A DNA stretch of 64,000 nt from NCBI GenBank assembly GCA_022820995.1, contig JAJEEM010000032.1, forward strand, positions 20,234 through 84,233. The letters are read 5' to 3'. Both the position numbers and the translations under genes were made by a program. Below, in pieces: positions 1 to 9,618 of this stretch. Position 1 is the stretch's first letter, and every line of letters starts with the position of its first letter. This DNA is from Gemmatimonadota bacterium (lineage in GTDB: Bacteria; Gemmatimonadota; Gemmatimonadetes; Palauibacterales; Palauibacteraceae). Under the pieces are notes generated by a model, which did not search any database, was not told the DNA's origin, and was given only the letters and a program-made list of their open reading frames with translations.

Positions 1-490
1 CCTTGAGCGTACGCTCCGGCACGTCGCCGTACACGAGAAGACGAATGACGCTCTGCCGACTCGTGATCTCCCGTATCTCGGGCCGTTCGGCGGCGGCCGG
101 AAAGGTCGGGATGCGGTCGACCTCGGCCTTCACTTCGTTGAGGGCGCGGTTGACGTCCGTTCCCGAGGTGAACTCCGCGATCACCGACGCGAGCCCCTCG
201 GAGGCGGTGGCTTCCACCCGGCTCAGGCCGTCCACCGCCCGGATCTGCTCCTCGATCCGGCGGACGATGGACTCCTCGACCTCCTCGGGAACCGCGCCGG
301 GATAGGGGACGACGATCTGGACGCGGTCCAGGGAAAAATCGGGCAGGACTTCCTGGACCAGGTTCCGGGCCGAGGCCAGGCCGGCGAGGACGAGAAACAG
401 CATGACCACGTTTGCGGCGATGCCGTTCTTCGCCATGAAGCCGATGGGGCCCCGGATGCCGCTTCGGTCGAAGTGACCGTCGTCACTCAC
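1..490 (-). CDS. RND-family efflux transporter, N-terminal part (runs off the left edge)
   Basis: The first ~163 residues of an inner-membrane RND (AcrB/HAE1-type) pump are present; the rest lies outside the window. Reading from a GTG at 490 gives a short cytoplasmic start, one hydrophobic helix (NVVMLFLVLAGLASA), then the first periplasmic porter segment with the typical PYPGAVPEEVEESI motif and a later GLSRVEATASEG stretch. A purine-rich GGAAGAG lies just upstream of this GTG; an in-frame GTG at 520 has no better site. RND pumps drive proton-coupled export through a periplasmic adaptor and outer-membrane channel. Substrate cannot be told from this fragment. The family call is strong; the exact subfamily is not resolved. 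Confidence 0.85.
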   Translation of the reverse strand, partial: MSDDGHFDRSGIRGPIGFMAKNGIAANVVMLFLVLAGLASARNLVQEVLPDFSLDRVQIVVPYPGAVPEEVEESIVRRIEEQIRAVDGLSRVEATASEGLASVIAEFTSGTDVNRALNEVKAEVDRIPTFPAAAERPEIREITSRQSVIRLLVYGDVPERTLK

Positions 491-544
491 ACGGCGCTCT
501 TCCGTGATGTGTCCCACCTCCCCTCAGCCGACGCTCGAGGCCTG

Positions 545-608
545 ACGATCGACGCTCGCAGGGCTTACGATCGACGCTCGCAGGGCTGACGATCGACGCT
601 CGCAGGCC
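545..608. repeat. 22-nt tandem repeat, about three copies
   Basis: The core ACGATCGACGCTCGCAGG recurs at 545, 567 and 589 with a 22-nt period, and a degenerate piece (GACGCTCGAGG) precedes it near 529. Units differ mainly in the last two bases. It lies between the RND gene start and the truncated oxygenase gene. The rest of 491-770 shows no convincing gene. It may be a regulatory repeat or a simple expansion; no function is assigned. Confidence 0.8.
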
Positions 609-770
609 TAACGGTTTACGCGGCGCGCGACCGATTCGCCAGAGCGCGGGGTGAACGGATCCCGGGCGTCATGTCCCCGAAACTTTTGCCATCCGTTGTC
701 CGAACGTATTCTCTTCGGTTGGAATGGGGAGAGATCTGGGTTGAAATGAGGAGATGAGATCAACTCGCGG

Positions 771-1400
771 ATGACGATTCCATCCAGCTACGCTGCCGGG
801 TACGAGGCCGCGCGGGCCATCGATTCCCGGCTTGCGGACGATTACATTCGTCATACCACGCTCGGCGATCCCCTTGCCGACCGGGTCGTCGAGGATCTTG
901 CGGCGACCCACGCCCCCGGCGAGGTACACGCGCTCATAGCTTCCGCCCTGCGGGATCCGTTCGAGTTGCCCGATGGCCTCCCCGACTCCCTGAGGGAACT
1001 GGTGGCGGAGGTATCCGTCATTCCGGACTGGTACGATCCGGAACTGGCGCAGGCGGCCACGCGCGGCTTCATCCGCAATTCCAACATCATACCGGCGGCC
1101 CTGGCCGGAGCCGCGATCGTGGAGGGCTTTTCGACGCTGATCAGCAAGTCCTTCAGGATTCGGGGCCGCATCACGCAGAACGGGGTACGCCGCCTTCGCC
1201 AGAACCTTCTGCACCTCGCCGACCAATATCTCCCCGGCGGGATGGAGCCGGGCGGGGACGGCTGGAGACTGACGCTTCGCATCCGACTCGTGCACGCACA
1301 GTCCAGAATGTTGCTCAAGGCTTCCGACGAGTGGGACTCGGCGGCTCACGGCATTCCCCTCAGTGCGGCCCACATCATGCTCGCCTCCACGACCTTCTCG
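771..1400 (+). pseudogene. Truncated MpaB/Lcp-like (DUF2236) oxygenase, 5' part
   Basis: The translation from ATG 771 aligns through about 205 residues with the intact DUF2236 protein encoded at 42062-43243: shared landmarks include SYxxGxExAR, LADxYxxHTxxGDPxAD, GDGWxLTxRIRLxHAQ and EWDxxAxGxPL..AHxxLAST. Similarity stops abruptly near 1390-1400. After this the open frame runs antisense through the neighbouring DUF5916 gene to 1631, so the tail is junk. DUF2236/MpaB proteins are heme-type oxygenases related to rubber oxygenase Lcp. The missing C-terminal half (~180 residues) should make this copy non-functional. A deletion joining it to the convergent gene is the simplest explanation. Confidence 0.8.
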
Positions 1401-2005
1401 ATCTCCACCGTCCAGCCCTCGTCGTGCCGCGTCGTCTCGACGCGGATGGGGCCTTCCCACGCCTGGTTCTCGGAGCGGCTGTCGTCGAAGAGCTGGACGT
1501 CCTTGAGCGCCCCGCCGGGATTCACGAGGAACATGAACCCGTTGCGGCGGTCGAGGTACGTATCGAGCGCCACGCCGAAGACGTCCGATGACCCGCTGTT
1601 GAAGTCCTGCTTCAGGCTGGAGATGAAGTAGCGCTCGGGCTCCGAATCGTGGCAGATCGCGCCGATGTAGAGGGCCCGGTCGTCGTACACGAAGTAGACG
1701 ACGGTGTTCTCGGTGGCGGGCGCCCCGGTGTCGGGACGGGACTGGACGAACCCGGTCAGGGGCTGAGCCTGCTGCCAGACGGGCTCGTCGAGGCGGCCGT
1801 CCACGGTGGGCGGCGCATCCGTGCGCAGGGCCGCGGCCGTCGGGCGCGGCGCGGACTCGACCGCGATCCGGGCCGGCGCCTCCCGAGCCGGCTCCTGTGC
1901 CAGGGCCCCCGCCGGCGCCGGCGCCGGCGACCCGAGCAGGAGGATGAGCTGAACGACGCAAAGGCCGCTTCGGGCCGCAAGACGGGGCGTGGCGGGACCG
2001 CTCAC
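1391..2005 (-). pseudogene. Truncated DUF5916 (CBM9-like) outer-membrane/secreted protein, 5' part
   Basis: From ATG 2005 the frame gives a signal peptide (hydrophobic CVVQLILLLG, then ALAQ), an Ala/Pro linker, and the CBM9-like start of DUF5916 proteins (APPTVDGRLDEPVWQQA, VYDDRALYIGAICHDSEP, DVFGVALDTYLDRRNGFMF, DEGWTVEIE). Family members usually run to ~700-850 residues with a C-terminal beta-barrel-like domain. Here family-like sequence ends after WTVEIE near 1400, and the frame closes shortly after at 1346 within the truncated oxygenase. Loss of about three quarters of the protein implies a dead gene. It follows the threonine dehydratase by 11 nt on the same strand. Confidence 0.8.
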
Positions 2006-2016
2006 CCGCGAACCGC

Positions 2017-3003
2017 TCAGTTCCAGCTCAGGCCCCGCAGCCGTTCGACGTCGAGATTCCCGCCGCTGAGGACACAGGCGACCTTCGTCCCCTCAGGGGC
2101 GTCGATGAGGCCGTGCAGGACGGCGGCGACCGACGCCGCGGCCGCGCCCTCCGTCACGAGCTTCGCCCGCGTCATCAGCCACAGCATGGCGTCGAAGATG
2201 TCCTCGTCCGGAAGCGTGACGACGCGCTCCACGAAGCGGCTCACCACGGACGCCGTGTTGTCGCCGACGCGCATCACCTTCAGCCCGTCGATCACGCAGT
2301 CCACCGTCTCCAGCGTGACCATCTCGCCGGACTCGACGGTGCGCTTCATCGCCGGCGCCCCCGATGATTCCACGCCGATCACGCGGATATCGGGGTTCGC
2401 GCCCTTCAGCGCCATCGAATTGCCGGAAATGAGACCGCCCCCGCCGATGGGGATGACGACGACCTCGACCTCCGGCCAGTCCTCGAGAATCTCCAGGCCG
2501 AGCGTGCCCTGGCCCGCGATCAGCCGCGGGTTGTCGAACGGGTGCACGTACGTGAGTCCGCGCTCCTCGACGAGTTCCAGCGCCCGCTCGTTCGCCTCGT
2601 CCCAGATCGATCCGTGCAGCACGACCTCCGCGCCGTATCCCTCCGTGGCCGCGACCTTGGCCGGGGTCGCGTTCTCCGCCATCACGACGACGGCGGGAAT
2701 CCCGTACAAGCGGGCCGCCAGCGCGACGCCCTGCGCGTGGTTCCCCGCGGAGGAGCAGATGATGCCCCGCGCCTTCTCCTCCTCGCTCATGTGGGCCATC
2801 ACGTTCAGCGGCCCCCGCACCTTGTACGAACCCCCGCGCTGGAAGAGTTCGGCCTTGAGCCGGATGTCGAACCCTGAGGCCTCGCTCAGCGAGCGCGACG
2901 TGAGGAGAGGGGTGTGGTAGACGTGCGGCGCGACGTGCTCCCGCGCGCGCTCGAAGTCCTCGAGGGTCAGCGTGAGTCCGGGGATCTCGACGTGTGGCGT
3001 CAC
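2017..3003 (-). CDS. Threonine/serine ammonia-lyase (dehydratase), PLP-dependent
   Basis: The 328-residue product is a fold-type II PLP enzyme that deaminates L-threonine to 2-oxobutanoate (or serine to pyruvate). Visible motifs are SYKVRG with the PLP lysine, SSAGNHAQGVA, the glycine-rich phosphate loop GGGGLISG, and SGGN near the C-terminus. Length and the absence of a C-terminal ACT regulatory domain match the short catabolic (TdcB-like) form rather than full biosynthetic IlvA. I chose GTG 3003, preceded by GAGAGA; the open frame extends further to 3213, but that stretch is Arg-rich and non-conserved. The cytosolic enzyme could feed isoleucine synthesis or catabolism. Confidence 0.9.
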   Translation of the reverse strand: MTPHVEIPGLTLTLEDFERAREHVAPHVYHTPLLTSRSLSEASGFDIRLKAELFQRGGSYKVRGPLNVMAHMSEEEKARGIICSSAGNHAQGVALAARLYGIPAVVVMAENATPAKVAATEGYGAEVVLHGSIWDEANERALELVEERGLTYVHPFDNPRLIAGQGTLGLEILEDWPEVEVVVIPIGGGGLISGNSMALKGANPDIRVIGVESSGAPAMKRTVESGEMVTLETVDCVIDGLKVMRVGDNTASVVSRFVERVVTLPDEDIFDAMLWLMTRAKLVTEGAAAASVAAVLHGLIDAPEGTKVACVLSGGNLDVERLRGLSWN

Positions 3004-3159
3004 TCGGGCCGTCTCTCTCGGGTGGGCGTGGGCTGGCGACCGGGTCTTCGTCCGGATCCGCCTCCGGGTCCGCCGGAGCGTGGTCGATAATCCCCGAAAC
3101 GGAGTGGACACGCAACGGGCTGTGTTGGCCTCCCGGCTTGTCCCATGATCAGATTGTCT

Positions 3160-3190
3160 TGCAAATTTGCATTTCAAATGCAAATATGCA
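3160..3190. promoter_or_regulatory. Double palindromic operator upstream of the DUF4143 ATPase gene
   Basis: An AT-rich island in GC-rich DNA holds the perfect 12-nt palindrome TGCAAATTTGCA (3160-3171) and a near copy TGCAAATATGCA (3179-3190), centres 19 nt apart. Between them is a perfect inverted repeat TTGCATTT-C-AAATGCAA (3167-3183). The sites sit 17-47 nt before the start at 3207, where a dimeric repressor could block transcription. The cognate regulator is not identified. Confidence 0.7.
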
Positions 3191-3206
3191 GCATGAGAGG
3201 AACGCG

Positions 3207-4424
3207 ATGCCATACCTGAAGCGAGCTCTGGAACCCGTCCTCAAGCAGGCTGCCACGCAGTTCCCCGCCGTGGTACTCACGGGGCCGAGGCAGGCGGGGA
3301 AGACGACGCTGCTCAAGCATCTGTTCGGGCGGGAGTACTCATACGTCTCGCTCGAGCTTCCCGATATGCGTGCCGTCGCCTTCGAGGATCCGCGCTCGTT
3401 TCTGGATCGTTTCTCTCCACCCGTGATCTTCGATGAGATTCAGTACGCGCCGGAACTGCTGCCGTATCTCAAGGAGATGATCGACGAGGCTCGCGATGAG
3501 GCCGGGCAGTTCATCCTGACCGGATCCCAGAACCTCCTGCTGATCGAAAGGGTCACGGAATCGCTGGCGGGGCGCGCCGCGATTCTTCGCCTGCTCCCGA
3601 TGTCGCGAAGGGAGGCCTTCGGTATCCCGGAAGCGCCTCTCGCCTGGGAAGCGGAGGAGGGGACCGGCGTCCAGCGGACCCTCTCTCAGAAGGATCTGTG
3701 GCGGGAGTTTCTGCGGGGCGGATATCCGGAGTTGGTGGCAAATCCCGGGCGGAACATCCAGCTCTGGCACGCGAGCTATACGCAGACGTATCTGGAGCGA
3801 GACGTGCGAAGCCTGCGGCAGGTCGGCGACCTCACGCAGTTCCAGAACTTCCTCCGGGCCCTGGCCGCACGGAGCGGACAACTCCTGAATCTGAGCGACC
3901 TGGCGCGCGACCTGGGCGTGGCCGTGAACACCGCCAAGGCGTGGCTGTCGGTCCTGGAGGCGACCCACCAGGTCTTCGTTGTACGGCCCTATTTCGCCAA
4001 CATCGGCAAGCGGTTGGTCAAGGCTCCGAAGGTCTACTTCGCGGATACCGGCACACTCTGCCACCTGACCGGCCTGAGGGATCCGGAACACGCGGCCGGG
4101 GGCCCGATGGCGGGATTTCTGATGGAGACGGCCGTTGTGGGTGAGATCATCAAGACGCTCACCAACCGGGGGTTGAGTCCCCAGGTGTATTTCTGGCGCA
4201 CGGCCTCGGGCGCCGAGGTCGACTTTCTGGTCGAGGCCGGGACGAAGCTCATTCCCGTCGAGGTAAAGAAGAGTGCGACGCCTCGTCCGGCGATGGCCGT
4301 CTCGCTGCGCACGCTCCAGCGGGACCTGGAGGGCCGGGTGGGCCCGGCGTACCTGATCCACGCCGGCGATGGCCGCCTTCCACTCGGCGCGGGAGTCACC
4401 GCCGCGGGATTCTCCGAACTCTAG
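3207..4424 (+). CDS. AAA-family ATPase with C-terminal DUF4143 domain
   Basis: The 405-residue protein has an N-terminal P-loop (GPRQAGKTT, residues 26-34), Walker B in VIFDEIQ, sensor-like FILTGSQN, and a C-terminal DUF4143 region ending in the nuclease-like pattern EVDFLVE..PVEVKKS. These cytosolic proteins are widespread and poorly understood; they are often accessory genes linked to mobile DNA or toxin-antitoxin loci. ATG 3207 was chosen because GAGAGG lies five bases upstream and family members start with a similar xYxKRxLE sequence; ATG 3186 is the alternative. No partner gene is adjacent. The paired palindromes just upstream suggest tight repression. Confidence 0.9.
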   Translation: MPYLKRALEPVLKQAATQFPAVVLTGPRQAGKTTLLKHLFGREYSYVSLELPDMRAVAFEDPRSFLDRFSPPVIFDEIQYAPELLPYLKEMIDEARDEAGQFILTGSQNLLLIERVTESLAGRAAILRLLPMSRREAFGIPEAPLAWEAEEGTGVQRTLSQKDLWREFLRGGYPELVANPGRNIQLWHASYTQTYLERDVRSLRQVGDLTQFQNFLRALAARSGQLLNLSDLARDLGVAVNTAKAWLSVLEATHQVFVVRPYFANIGKRLVKAPKVYFADTGTLCHLTGLRDPEHAAGGPMAGFLMETAVVGEIIKTLTNRGLSPQVYFWRTASGAEVDFLVEAGTKLIPVEVKKSATPRPAMAVSLRTLQRDLEGRVGPAYLIHAGDGRLPLGAGVTAAGFSEL

Positions 4425-4538
4425 CCACGGGCTGTCAGCCGGCGTCGAGGCCGGCGCCGCCGACCTTGCGGCGTGAGGCGTTTGTCGGCGACACTCAAGC
4501 CTCCTCCCCGCACGGACAGCCAGCCGAGGATCCGCCAC

Positions 4539-5885
4539 TTGAACCGGTCACCGGACACCCCGACACCCGCGCGCGAGCGCTTCGGCACCCGCGCCGGTTT
4601 CGTGCTTGCGGCGGTGGGGTCCGCCGTCGGGCTGGGAAACATGTGGCGCTTCCCGTATCAGACGGCGGAGGGCGGCGGCGCGGCCTTCCTCGTGGCCTAC
4701 GTCTGCATGGCGTTTCTCATCGGCGTGCCGATGATGCTGGCGGAGTTCGCGGTGGGGCGGCGCGCGCGCCGGTCGGCCATCGGCGCCCTGCGCTCGATCG
4801 GCGGCAGGCGCTGGGCCGCGGCGGGGCTCCTCTTCCTCGTGACGTCGACCGTCATCATGGCCTACCTGTCCGTCATAACGGGCTGGGCGCTGCGGTACGC
4901 GCTCGACGGCCTGACGACCGGATTCCATGCCGACGCCGCGGGGCGCTACGCGTCGGTCGCGTCCGGACCCTCGGCGGTCGTCTTCCACCTGGCGTCGATC
5001 GCCGCGACGGTGGGGATCGTGGTATTCGGCGTCCGCAAGGGAATCGAGCGGGCGAGCATGCTCCTCATGCCGCTCCTCTTCCTCCTCCTCATCGGCCTCG
5101 CGGTCTGGGCCGCGACGCTGCCGGGCGCCGCGGAAGGATACCGGTTCTACCTCTCTCCATCGCTTGGCGAACTGCTGGATCCCGTCGTACTGCAGGGCGC
5201 GGCCGCCCACGCCTTCTATTCTCTGAGCGTGGGGATGGGGATCATGGTCACCTATTCCTCCTATCTCTCGAAGCGCACCAACCTCGGCCGCGAGAGCGCC
5301 GTGATCGCGCTCTCGGACTTCTCCGTCGCCTTCGTCGCGGGGCTCGTCGTCTTTCCGATCGTCTTCGGGCTCGGACTCTCCGAGGATGTGGGGGAGAGCA
5401 CGCTGGGCGTCCTCTTCATCTCGCTCCCGAGCGCGTTCGCGCAGATGGAAGCGCTGGGCCGGGTCGTGGGCACGCTGTTCTTCGTCGCCGTGATCGTGGC
5501 GGCGATCACCTCGGCGGTCTCCCTGTTGGAGGTGGCGGCGTCGATCCTCATCGACGAACGGGGCTGGACGCGCCGCCGGGCGACGCTGACTTCGGGTTTC
5601 CTGATCGCGGCGATCGGGATCGCGCCGGCGCTCTCCCTCGGCGCACTGGGAATCATGGATCAGGTGGCGGCGGAACTCCTCACGGTGCTCGGCGTACTCG
5701 CCATCGCGGTGCTCGTGGGTTGGGTGATGAAGCACCCGGAGGAGGAACTCCGGATCGGGGCCTCGCCACGGTTCGCGCGGCTGATCCCGACGGCGCGCTT
5801 CCTGATTCGCTACGTGGCGCCGCCTCTGCTGGCGTACGTGAGCTGGATCGCGCTGCGGCAGACGATCCGCGTGATCGCGGGCTAG
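4539..5885 (+). CDS. Sodium-dependent transporter of the NSS/SNF family
   Basis: About 448 residues form an 11-12 helix inner-membrane symporter of the neurotransmitter:sodium symporter family (LeuT/MhsT-like), which imports amino acids or related solutes with Na+. The signature [14 protein letters not shown] in helix 1 with its unwound GLG is intact. The length matches the short bacterial MhsT-like type. Start choice is uncertain: TTG 4539 has GAGGA eight bases upstream; GTG 4473 gives 22 more residues but lacks a visible ribosome site. tyrA follows 20 nt downstream, so an aromatic amino-acid substrate is possible, but this is only an inference from position. Confidence 0.9.
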   Translation: MNRSPDTPTPARERFGTRAGFVLAAVGSAVGLGNMWRFPYQTAEGGGAAFLVAYVCMAFLIGVPMMLAEFAVGRRARRSAIGALRSIGGRRWAAAGLLFLVTSTVIMAYLSVITGWALRYALDGLTTGFHADAAGRYASVASGPSAVVFHLASIAATVGIVVFGVRKGIERASMLLMPLLFLLLIGLAVWAATLPGAAEGYRFYLSPSLGELLDPVVLQGAAAHAFYSLSVGMGIMVTYSSYLSKRTNLGRESAVIALSDFSVAFVAGLVVFPIVFGLGLSEDVGESTLGVLFISLPSAFAQMEALGRVVGTLFFVAVIVAAITSAVSLLEVAASILIDERGWTRRRATLTSGFLIAAIGIAPALSLGALGIMDQVAAELLTVLGVLAIAVLVGWVMKHPEEELRIGASPRFARLIPTARFLIRYVAPPLLAYVSWIALRQTIRVIAG

Positions 5886-5905
5886 ACCGGACCCCGGAGC
5901 GAGAC

Positions 5906-6991
5906 GTGCCGAACCTGGATCGACTCAGAGACGAACTCGCGCGCATCGACCGCGAGTTGCTCGAACTCGTAGCGCGGCGGCAGGAGGTCTCCGCGAGGGT
6001 CGGGGAGCGAAAGCGCGCCTCGCAGACACCCCCGCGCGACTACCGGCAGGAAAAGGTCGTCATCGAGCGGGCCCGCGCCGCGGCGAGCGACCTCGGCCTC
6101 TCGCCGCGGCTGGCCGAGGACCTCGTCCTTTCGCTCATCCGTTCGTCGCTCACCGTTCAGGAACGGGGCAGCGTGGCGGCGGCAGCGAGAGGAGGCGGGA
6201 AACGCGCTCTCGTCATCGGCGGTTCCGGGAAGATGGGCGGGTGGTTCGTCCGCTTCCTCTCCTCCCAGGGGTTCGAGGTGGAGAACGCCGACCCGAACGG
6301 GGGGGATCACGAGGACTGGACGACGACGTCGCTGGACCACGACCTGATCGTCGTGGCGACGCCGATGGTCATCGCCAACGAGATCCTCGGACGGCTGGCG
6401 GCGATCGGACCGCCGGGCCTCGTGTTCGATATCGGTTCGCTCAAGAGTCCGGTGCGCTCCGGTCTGCTGGCGCTGGCGGAGGCCGGGGTCCGCGTGACAT
6501 CCGTCCACCCCATGTTCGGTCCCGACACAGAACTCCTCTCGGGAGAACACGTGATCTTCGTGGACGTGGGTTGTGCCGACGCGACGGAAGGCGCGGAAGC
6601 GCTCTTCGCCTCGACGATGGCGACGCGAGTGCGCATGGACCTGGAGAGCCACGACCGGGTGATGGGGTTTGTGCTGGGGCTCTCGCACGCCCTCAACATC
6701 GCCTTCTTCACGGCGCTGGCTCGCTCCGGCGAAACGACGCCGCGCCTCGCGGACGTGTCGAGCACGACGTTCGAGGCGCAGCTGGACGTGGCGCGGGCGC
6801 TGGCCGGCGAGAACCCGCACATGTACTTCGAGATCCAGTCCCTGAACGAGTACGGGGACGTCGCGCTGAAGGAACTCGTGGCGGCGGCGGAAAGGGTCCG
6901 CGACGCGGTCGAAGCGGGAGACGAGGACGCCTTCGTCGCCCTGATGTCCGCCGGCCGCGACTACCTGGAGTCCCGCGGCTCCCCGGAGTAG
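5906..6991 (+). CDS. tyrA: Bifunctional chorismate mutase / prephenate dehydrogenase (T-protein)
   Basis: The 361-residue protein fuses an AroQ-type chorismate mutase (residues ~1-90; [19 protein letters not shown]) to an NAD-dependent prephenate dehydrogenase (from ~105; Rossmann loop GGSGKMG, then HPMFGPD). It converts chorismate via prephenate to 4-hydroxyphenylpyruvate for tyrosine. The order and length match the enterobacterial TyrA fusion. GTG 5906 is preceded by CGGAGCGAG. It follows the Na+ symporter closely and is probably cotranscribed. No ACT regulatory domain is seen, so feedback control, if any, must act through the dehydrogenase domain itself. Confidence 0.9.
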   Translation: MPNLDRLRDELARIDRELLELVARRQEVSARVGERKRASQTPPRDYRQEKVVIERARAAASDLGLSPRLAEDLVLSLIRSSLTVQERGSVAAAARGGGKRALVIGGSGKMGGWFVRFLSSQGFEVENADPNGGDHEDWTTTSLDHDLIVVATPMVIANEILGRLAAIGPPGLVFDIGSLKSPVRSGLLALAEAGVRVTSVHPMFGPDTELLSGEHVIFVDVGCADATEGAEALFASTMATRVRMDLESHDRVMGFVLGLSHALNIAFFTALARSGETTPRLADVSSTTFEAQLDVARALAGENPHMYFEIQSLNEYGDVALKELVAAAERVRDAVEAGDEDAFVALMSAGRDYLESRGSPE

Positions 6992-7148
6992 CGCGGGCGG
7001 CGGGCCCGGCGCGGTTCGACTGGCGTTCGGACGTTGATAATCCCTATCTTGCACAGGCTGGATGCGGGGAGGGGTCATTGCGTCCAAACGCCGAGCGGGG
7101 GCGCGGTGTTTGCCCGGTTGCATTCGGGCGACAGCCGGTGAGGTCCAC

Positions 7149-9581
7149 ATGAAGAAGTTCGTGATCGCGGCTCTGGGAACGGCGGCGCTGTATCTCGCCG
7201 TCACGGGCAAGGATGCGCCGCTCGGCGCACCCTCTCACGCCCTTGCGGTCGCGCCGGCCCCGGACACCCTCGCGAACTCGGTCATCCAGACGGTGTGCAC
7301 GCGCTGCCACAACGACTCGCGCAGGGCGGGCAACCGCTCCTTCCTCGAGTTCGACGCCGCGGAACCGCAGGCCGACCCGGAGGCCGCCGAACAGATGATC
7401 CGCAGGCTCCGGGCCGGCATGATGCCGCCTCCCGGCGTGAGGCGTCCGGACGAGGCGACGCTGACGGCCGTGGTCGAGGAACTCGAGACGCGCATGGATG
7501 CCGTCGCGCGCGAGAACCCGAACCCGGGGACGCGGACCTTCCAGCGCCTCAACCGCGCTGAGTACCGGCGCGCGGTCCAGGACCTGCTCGACCTCGACGT
7601 CGACATGGAGGCGTTCCTCCCGACCGAGACGATCAGCGACAACTTCGACAACATCGCCGACGTCCAGATGATGTCCGCGACGCTGATGGAGGGCTATCTG
7701 CGGGCGGCGAGCGAGATCAGCCGCATGGCGATCGGCGACCCGGACGCGGGCCCGCGCCAGGTCACCTACAAGGTGCCGAAGACGGCGTCGCAGGCGGTCC
7801 GGGCCGAAGGCGCGCCCTTCGGGACGCGGGGCGGGATCTCCGTCATTCACGTCTTCCCGGCCGACGGGGAGTACGTGTTCAAGATGGACATGCACCCGGG
7901 CCCGACAGGGTTCCTGTACGGGATGACCGCGCCGGATGAGAAGATCGAGGTGTCGATCGACGGCGCGCGCGTGGCGCTGCTCGAGATCGACCCGTTCATG
8001 TCGGAGTCCGATCCGCAGGGGATGGTGATCGAGACCGAGCCGATCCACGTGCGTGCGGGTCCGCAGCGGGTCACGGCGGCCTTCCTCCTCAACGCGGAGG
8101 GACCGGACAACGACCTCATCAAGCCGATCGACTACAAGCTCGCCGACTCGAACATCGGCAGCGCCTACGGCGTGACGACGCTCCCGCACCTGCGCGACTT
8201 CCTCGTCACCGGGCCGTTCGCGGTCACAGGCATCTCGGAGACGCCGAGCCGCAAGAGGATCTTCTCGTGCCGGCCCACGGCGCCCGACGAGGAGCGGCCC
8301 TGCGCGCGGCAGATCATCAGGACGCTGGCGGCCACGGCCTATCGCCGGCCGCTGGAGACGGATGATGTCGAAGACCTCATGGTGTTCTTCGACCTCGGCA
8401 GCGAGGAGGGCGGTTTCGAGTTCGGCATCCGCACCGCGCTCCAGGCGATCCTCGCGAGCCCGCACTTCGTCTTCCGTCTCGAGGAGATGCCGGCGGACGT
8501 GGCGCCCGGGGACATCTACCGCTTGAGCGACATCGACCTCGCCACCCGGCTCTCGTACTTCCTGTGGGGCACGCACCCGGACGGCGAACTCGTGGAGCTG
8601 GCCGACGCGGGCCGCCTGTCGGATCCGGCGGTGCTGGAGGCCCAGGCGCGACGCATGCTCGAAGACCCGCGGTCGGAGGCCATGGCGACGCGCTTCGCCT
8701 ACCAGTGGTTCCGCCTGCAGGATCTGGAGAAGATCCACCCCGACGCGCTGCTCTACCCGTACTGGGATCACCGGCTCGTAGAGGCGATGCTGCAGGAGAC
8801 GCAGCTCTTCTTCGAGCATCTCCTGCGTTCGGACGCTTCATTCTTCGAACTGCTCACCGCGGACTACACGTTCGTGAACGAGCGTCTCGCGCGGCACTAC
8901 GGGATTCCGGACGTGACCGGGGAGGAGTTCCGCAGGGTCGAAATTCCCGACGAGGCACGCCGCGGACTGCTGGGTCACGGGAGCATCCTCACGCTGACCT
9001 CGCACGCGGACCGCACCTCGCCGGTCCTGCGCGGGAAGTGGGTGATGGAGGTTCTGCTCGGGACTCCGCCCCCGCCGCCTCCGCCGGACGTGCCCGACCT
9101 CGAGGCGACGGACGAGGCGGAGGACGGGCGCTTCCTGACCGTGCGCGAGCGGCTCGAGATGCACCGCTCGAACCCGGCCTGCCGGTCGTGTCACCGGGTG
9201 ATCGACCCGATCGGCCTCGCGCTGGAGAACTTCGACGTCACCGGCGCATGGCGGATCAAGGACCAGGGCCGGACGGTGGACACGTCGGGCGAACTCTACG
9301 ACGGGACCCCGATCCTGAGCGCCTCGGATCTGAGGGCGGCGCTTCTCGAGCGGGAAGACTCGATGGTCCGGACCTTCATCGAGAATCTCATGGCCTACGC
9401 CCTGGGCCGCCGGATCGAATACTACGACATGCCCACGGTGCGGGAGATCGCGCGCGTGGCGGAGGCCGATGACTATCGGATGACATCGTTCATCATGGAG
9501 GTCGTGAAGAGCGCGCCCTTCCAGATGAGCGCCGTCGAGATGTTGGCGGAAGAAGATATCGACGCAGGCGGCGAGCACTGA
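7149..9581 (+). CDS. DUF1587/1595/1592/1588/1585 exported c-type heme protein (copy 1)
   Basis: An N-terminal signal precedes a cytochrome-like region with heme site CTRCH (Cys50). Then come DUF1587 (FQRLNRAEYRRAVQDLLDLD), DUF1595, DUF1592 (LATRLSYFLWGTHPDGEL), DUF1588 (TSHADRTSPVLRGKWVMEV followed by a Pro-rich run) and DUF1585 with a second site CRSCH (residue ~678) in CRSCHRVIDPIGLALENFD. The 810-residue length is normal for this Planctomycetes/Acidobacteria/Gemmatimonadota family, whose biochemical role is unknown; periplasmic electron transfer or oxidation is inferred from the hemes. ATG 7149 follows GGTGAGG. It is the first gene of a three-gene cassette duplicated at 59929-64000. Confidence 0.92.
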   Translation: MKKFVIAALGTAALYLAVTGKDAPLGAPSHALAVAPAPDTLANSVIQTVCTRCHNDSRRAGNRSFLEFDAAEPQADPEAAEQMIRRLRAGMMPPPGVRRPDEATLTAVVEELETRMDAVARENPNPGTRTFQRLNRAEYRRAVQDLLDLDVDMEAFLPTETISDNFDNIADVQMMSATLMEGYLRAASEISRMAIGDPDAGPRQVTYKVPKTASQAVRAEGAPFGTRGGISVIHVFPADGEYVFKMDMHPGPTGFLYGMTAPDEKIEVSIDGARVALLEIDPFMSESDPQGMVIETEPIHVRAGPQRVTAAFLLNAEGPDNDLIKPIDYKLADSNIGSAYGVTTLPHLRDFLVTGPFAVTGISETPSRKRIFSCRPTAPDEERPCARQIIRTLAATAYRRPLETDDVEDLMVFFDLGSEEGGFEFGIRTALQAILASPHFVFRLEEMPADVAPGDIYRLSDIDLATRLSYFLWGTHPDGELVELADAGRLSDPAVLEAQARRMLEDPRSEAMATRFAYQWFRLQDLEKIHPDALLYPYWDHRLVEAMLQETQLFFEHLLRSDASFFELLTADYTFVNERLARHYGIPDVTGEEFRRVEIPDEARRGLLGHGSILTLTSHADRTSPVLRGKWVMEVLLGTPPPPPPPDVPDLEATDEAEDGRFLTVRERLEMHRSNPACRSCHRVIDPIGLALENFDVTGAWRIKDQGRTVDTSGELYDGTPILSASDLRAALLEREDSMVRTFIENLMAYALGRRIEYYDMPTVREIARVAEADDYRMTSFIMEVVKSAPFQMSAVEMLAEEDIDAGGEH

Positions 9582-9618
9582 GGGGGCCGCCCGGCGGAAC
9601 AGATCAGGAGGAGTGAGC

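Noticed and set aside
1400..1631. C-terminal extension of the oxygenase frame as a novel domain
   Set aside because: It is the antisense of DUF5916 coding sequence and has no similarity to the intact DUF2236 protein.
4466..5905. Very long open frame overlapping the Na+ symporter in another frame, continuous with tyrA
   Set aside because: It encodes Arg/Gly-rich low-complexity sequence with no domain; the symporter frame has clear helices and motifs, so only the tyrA part is real.
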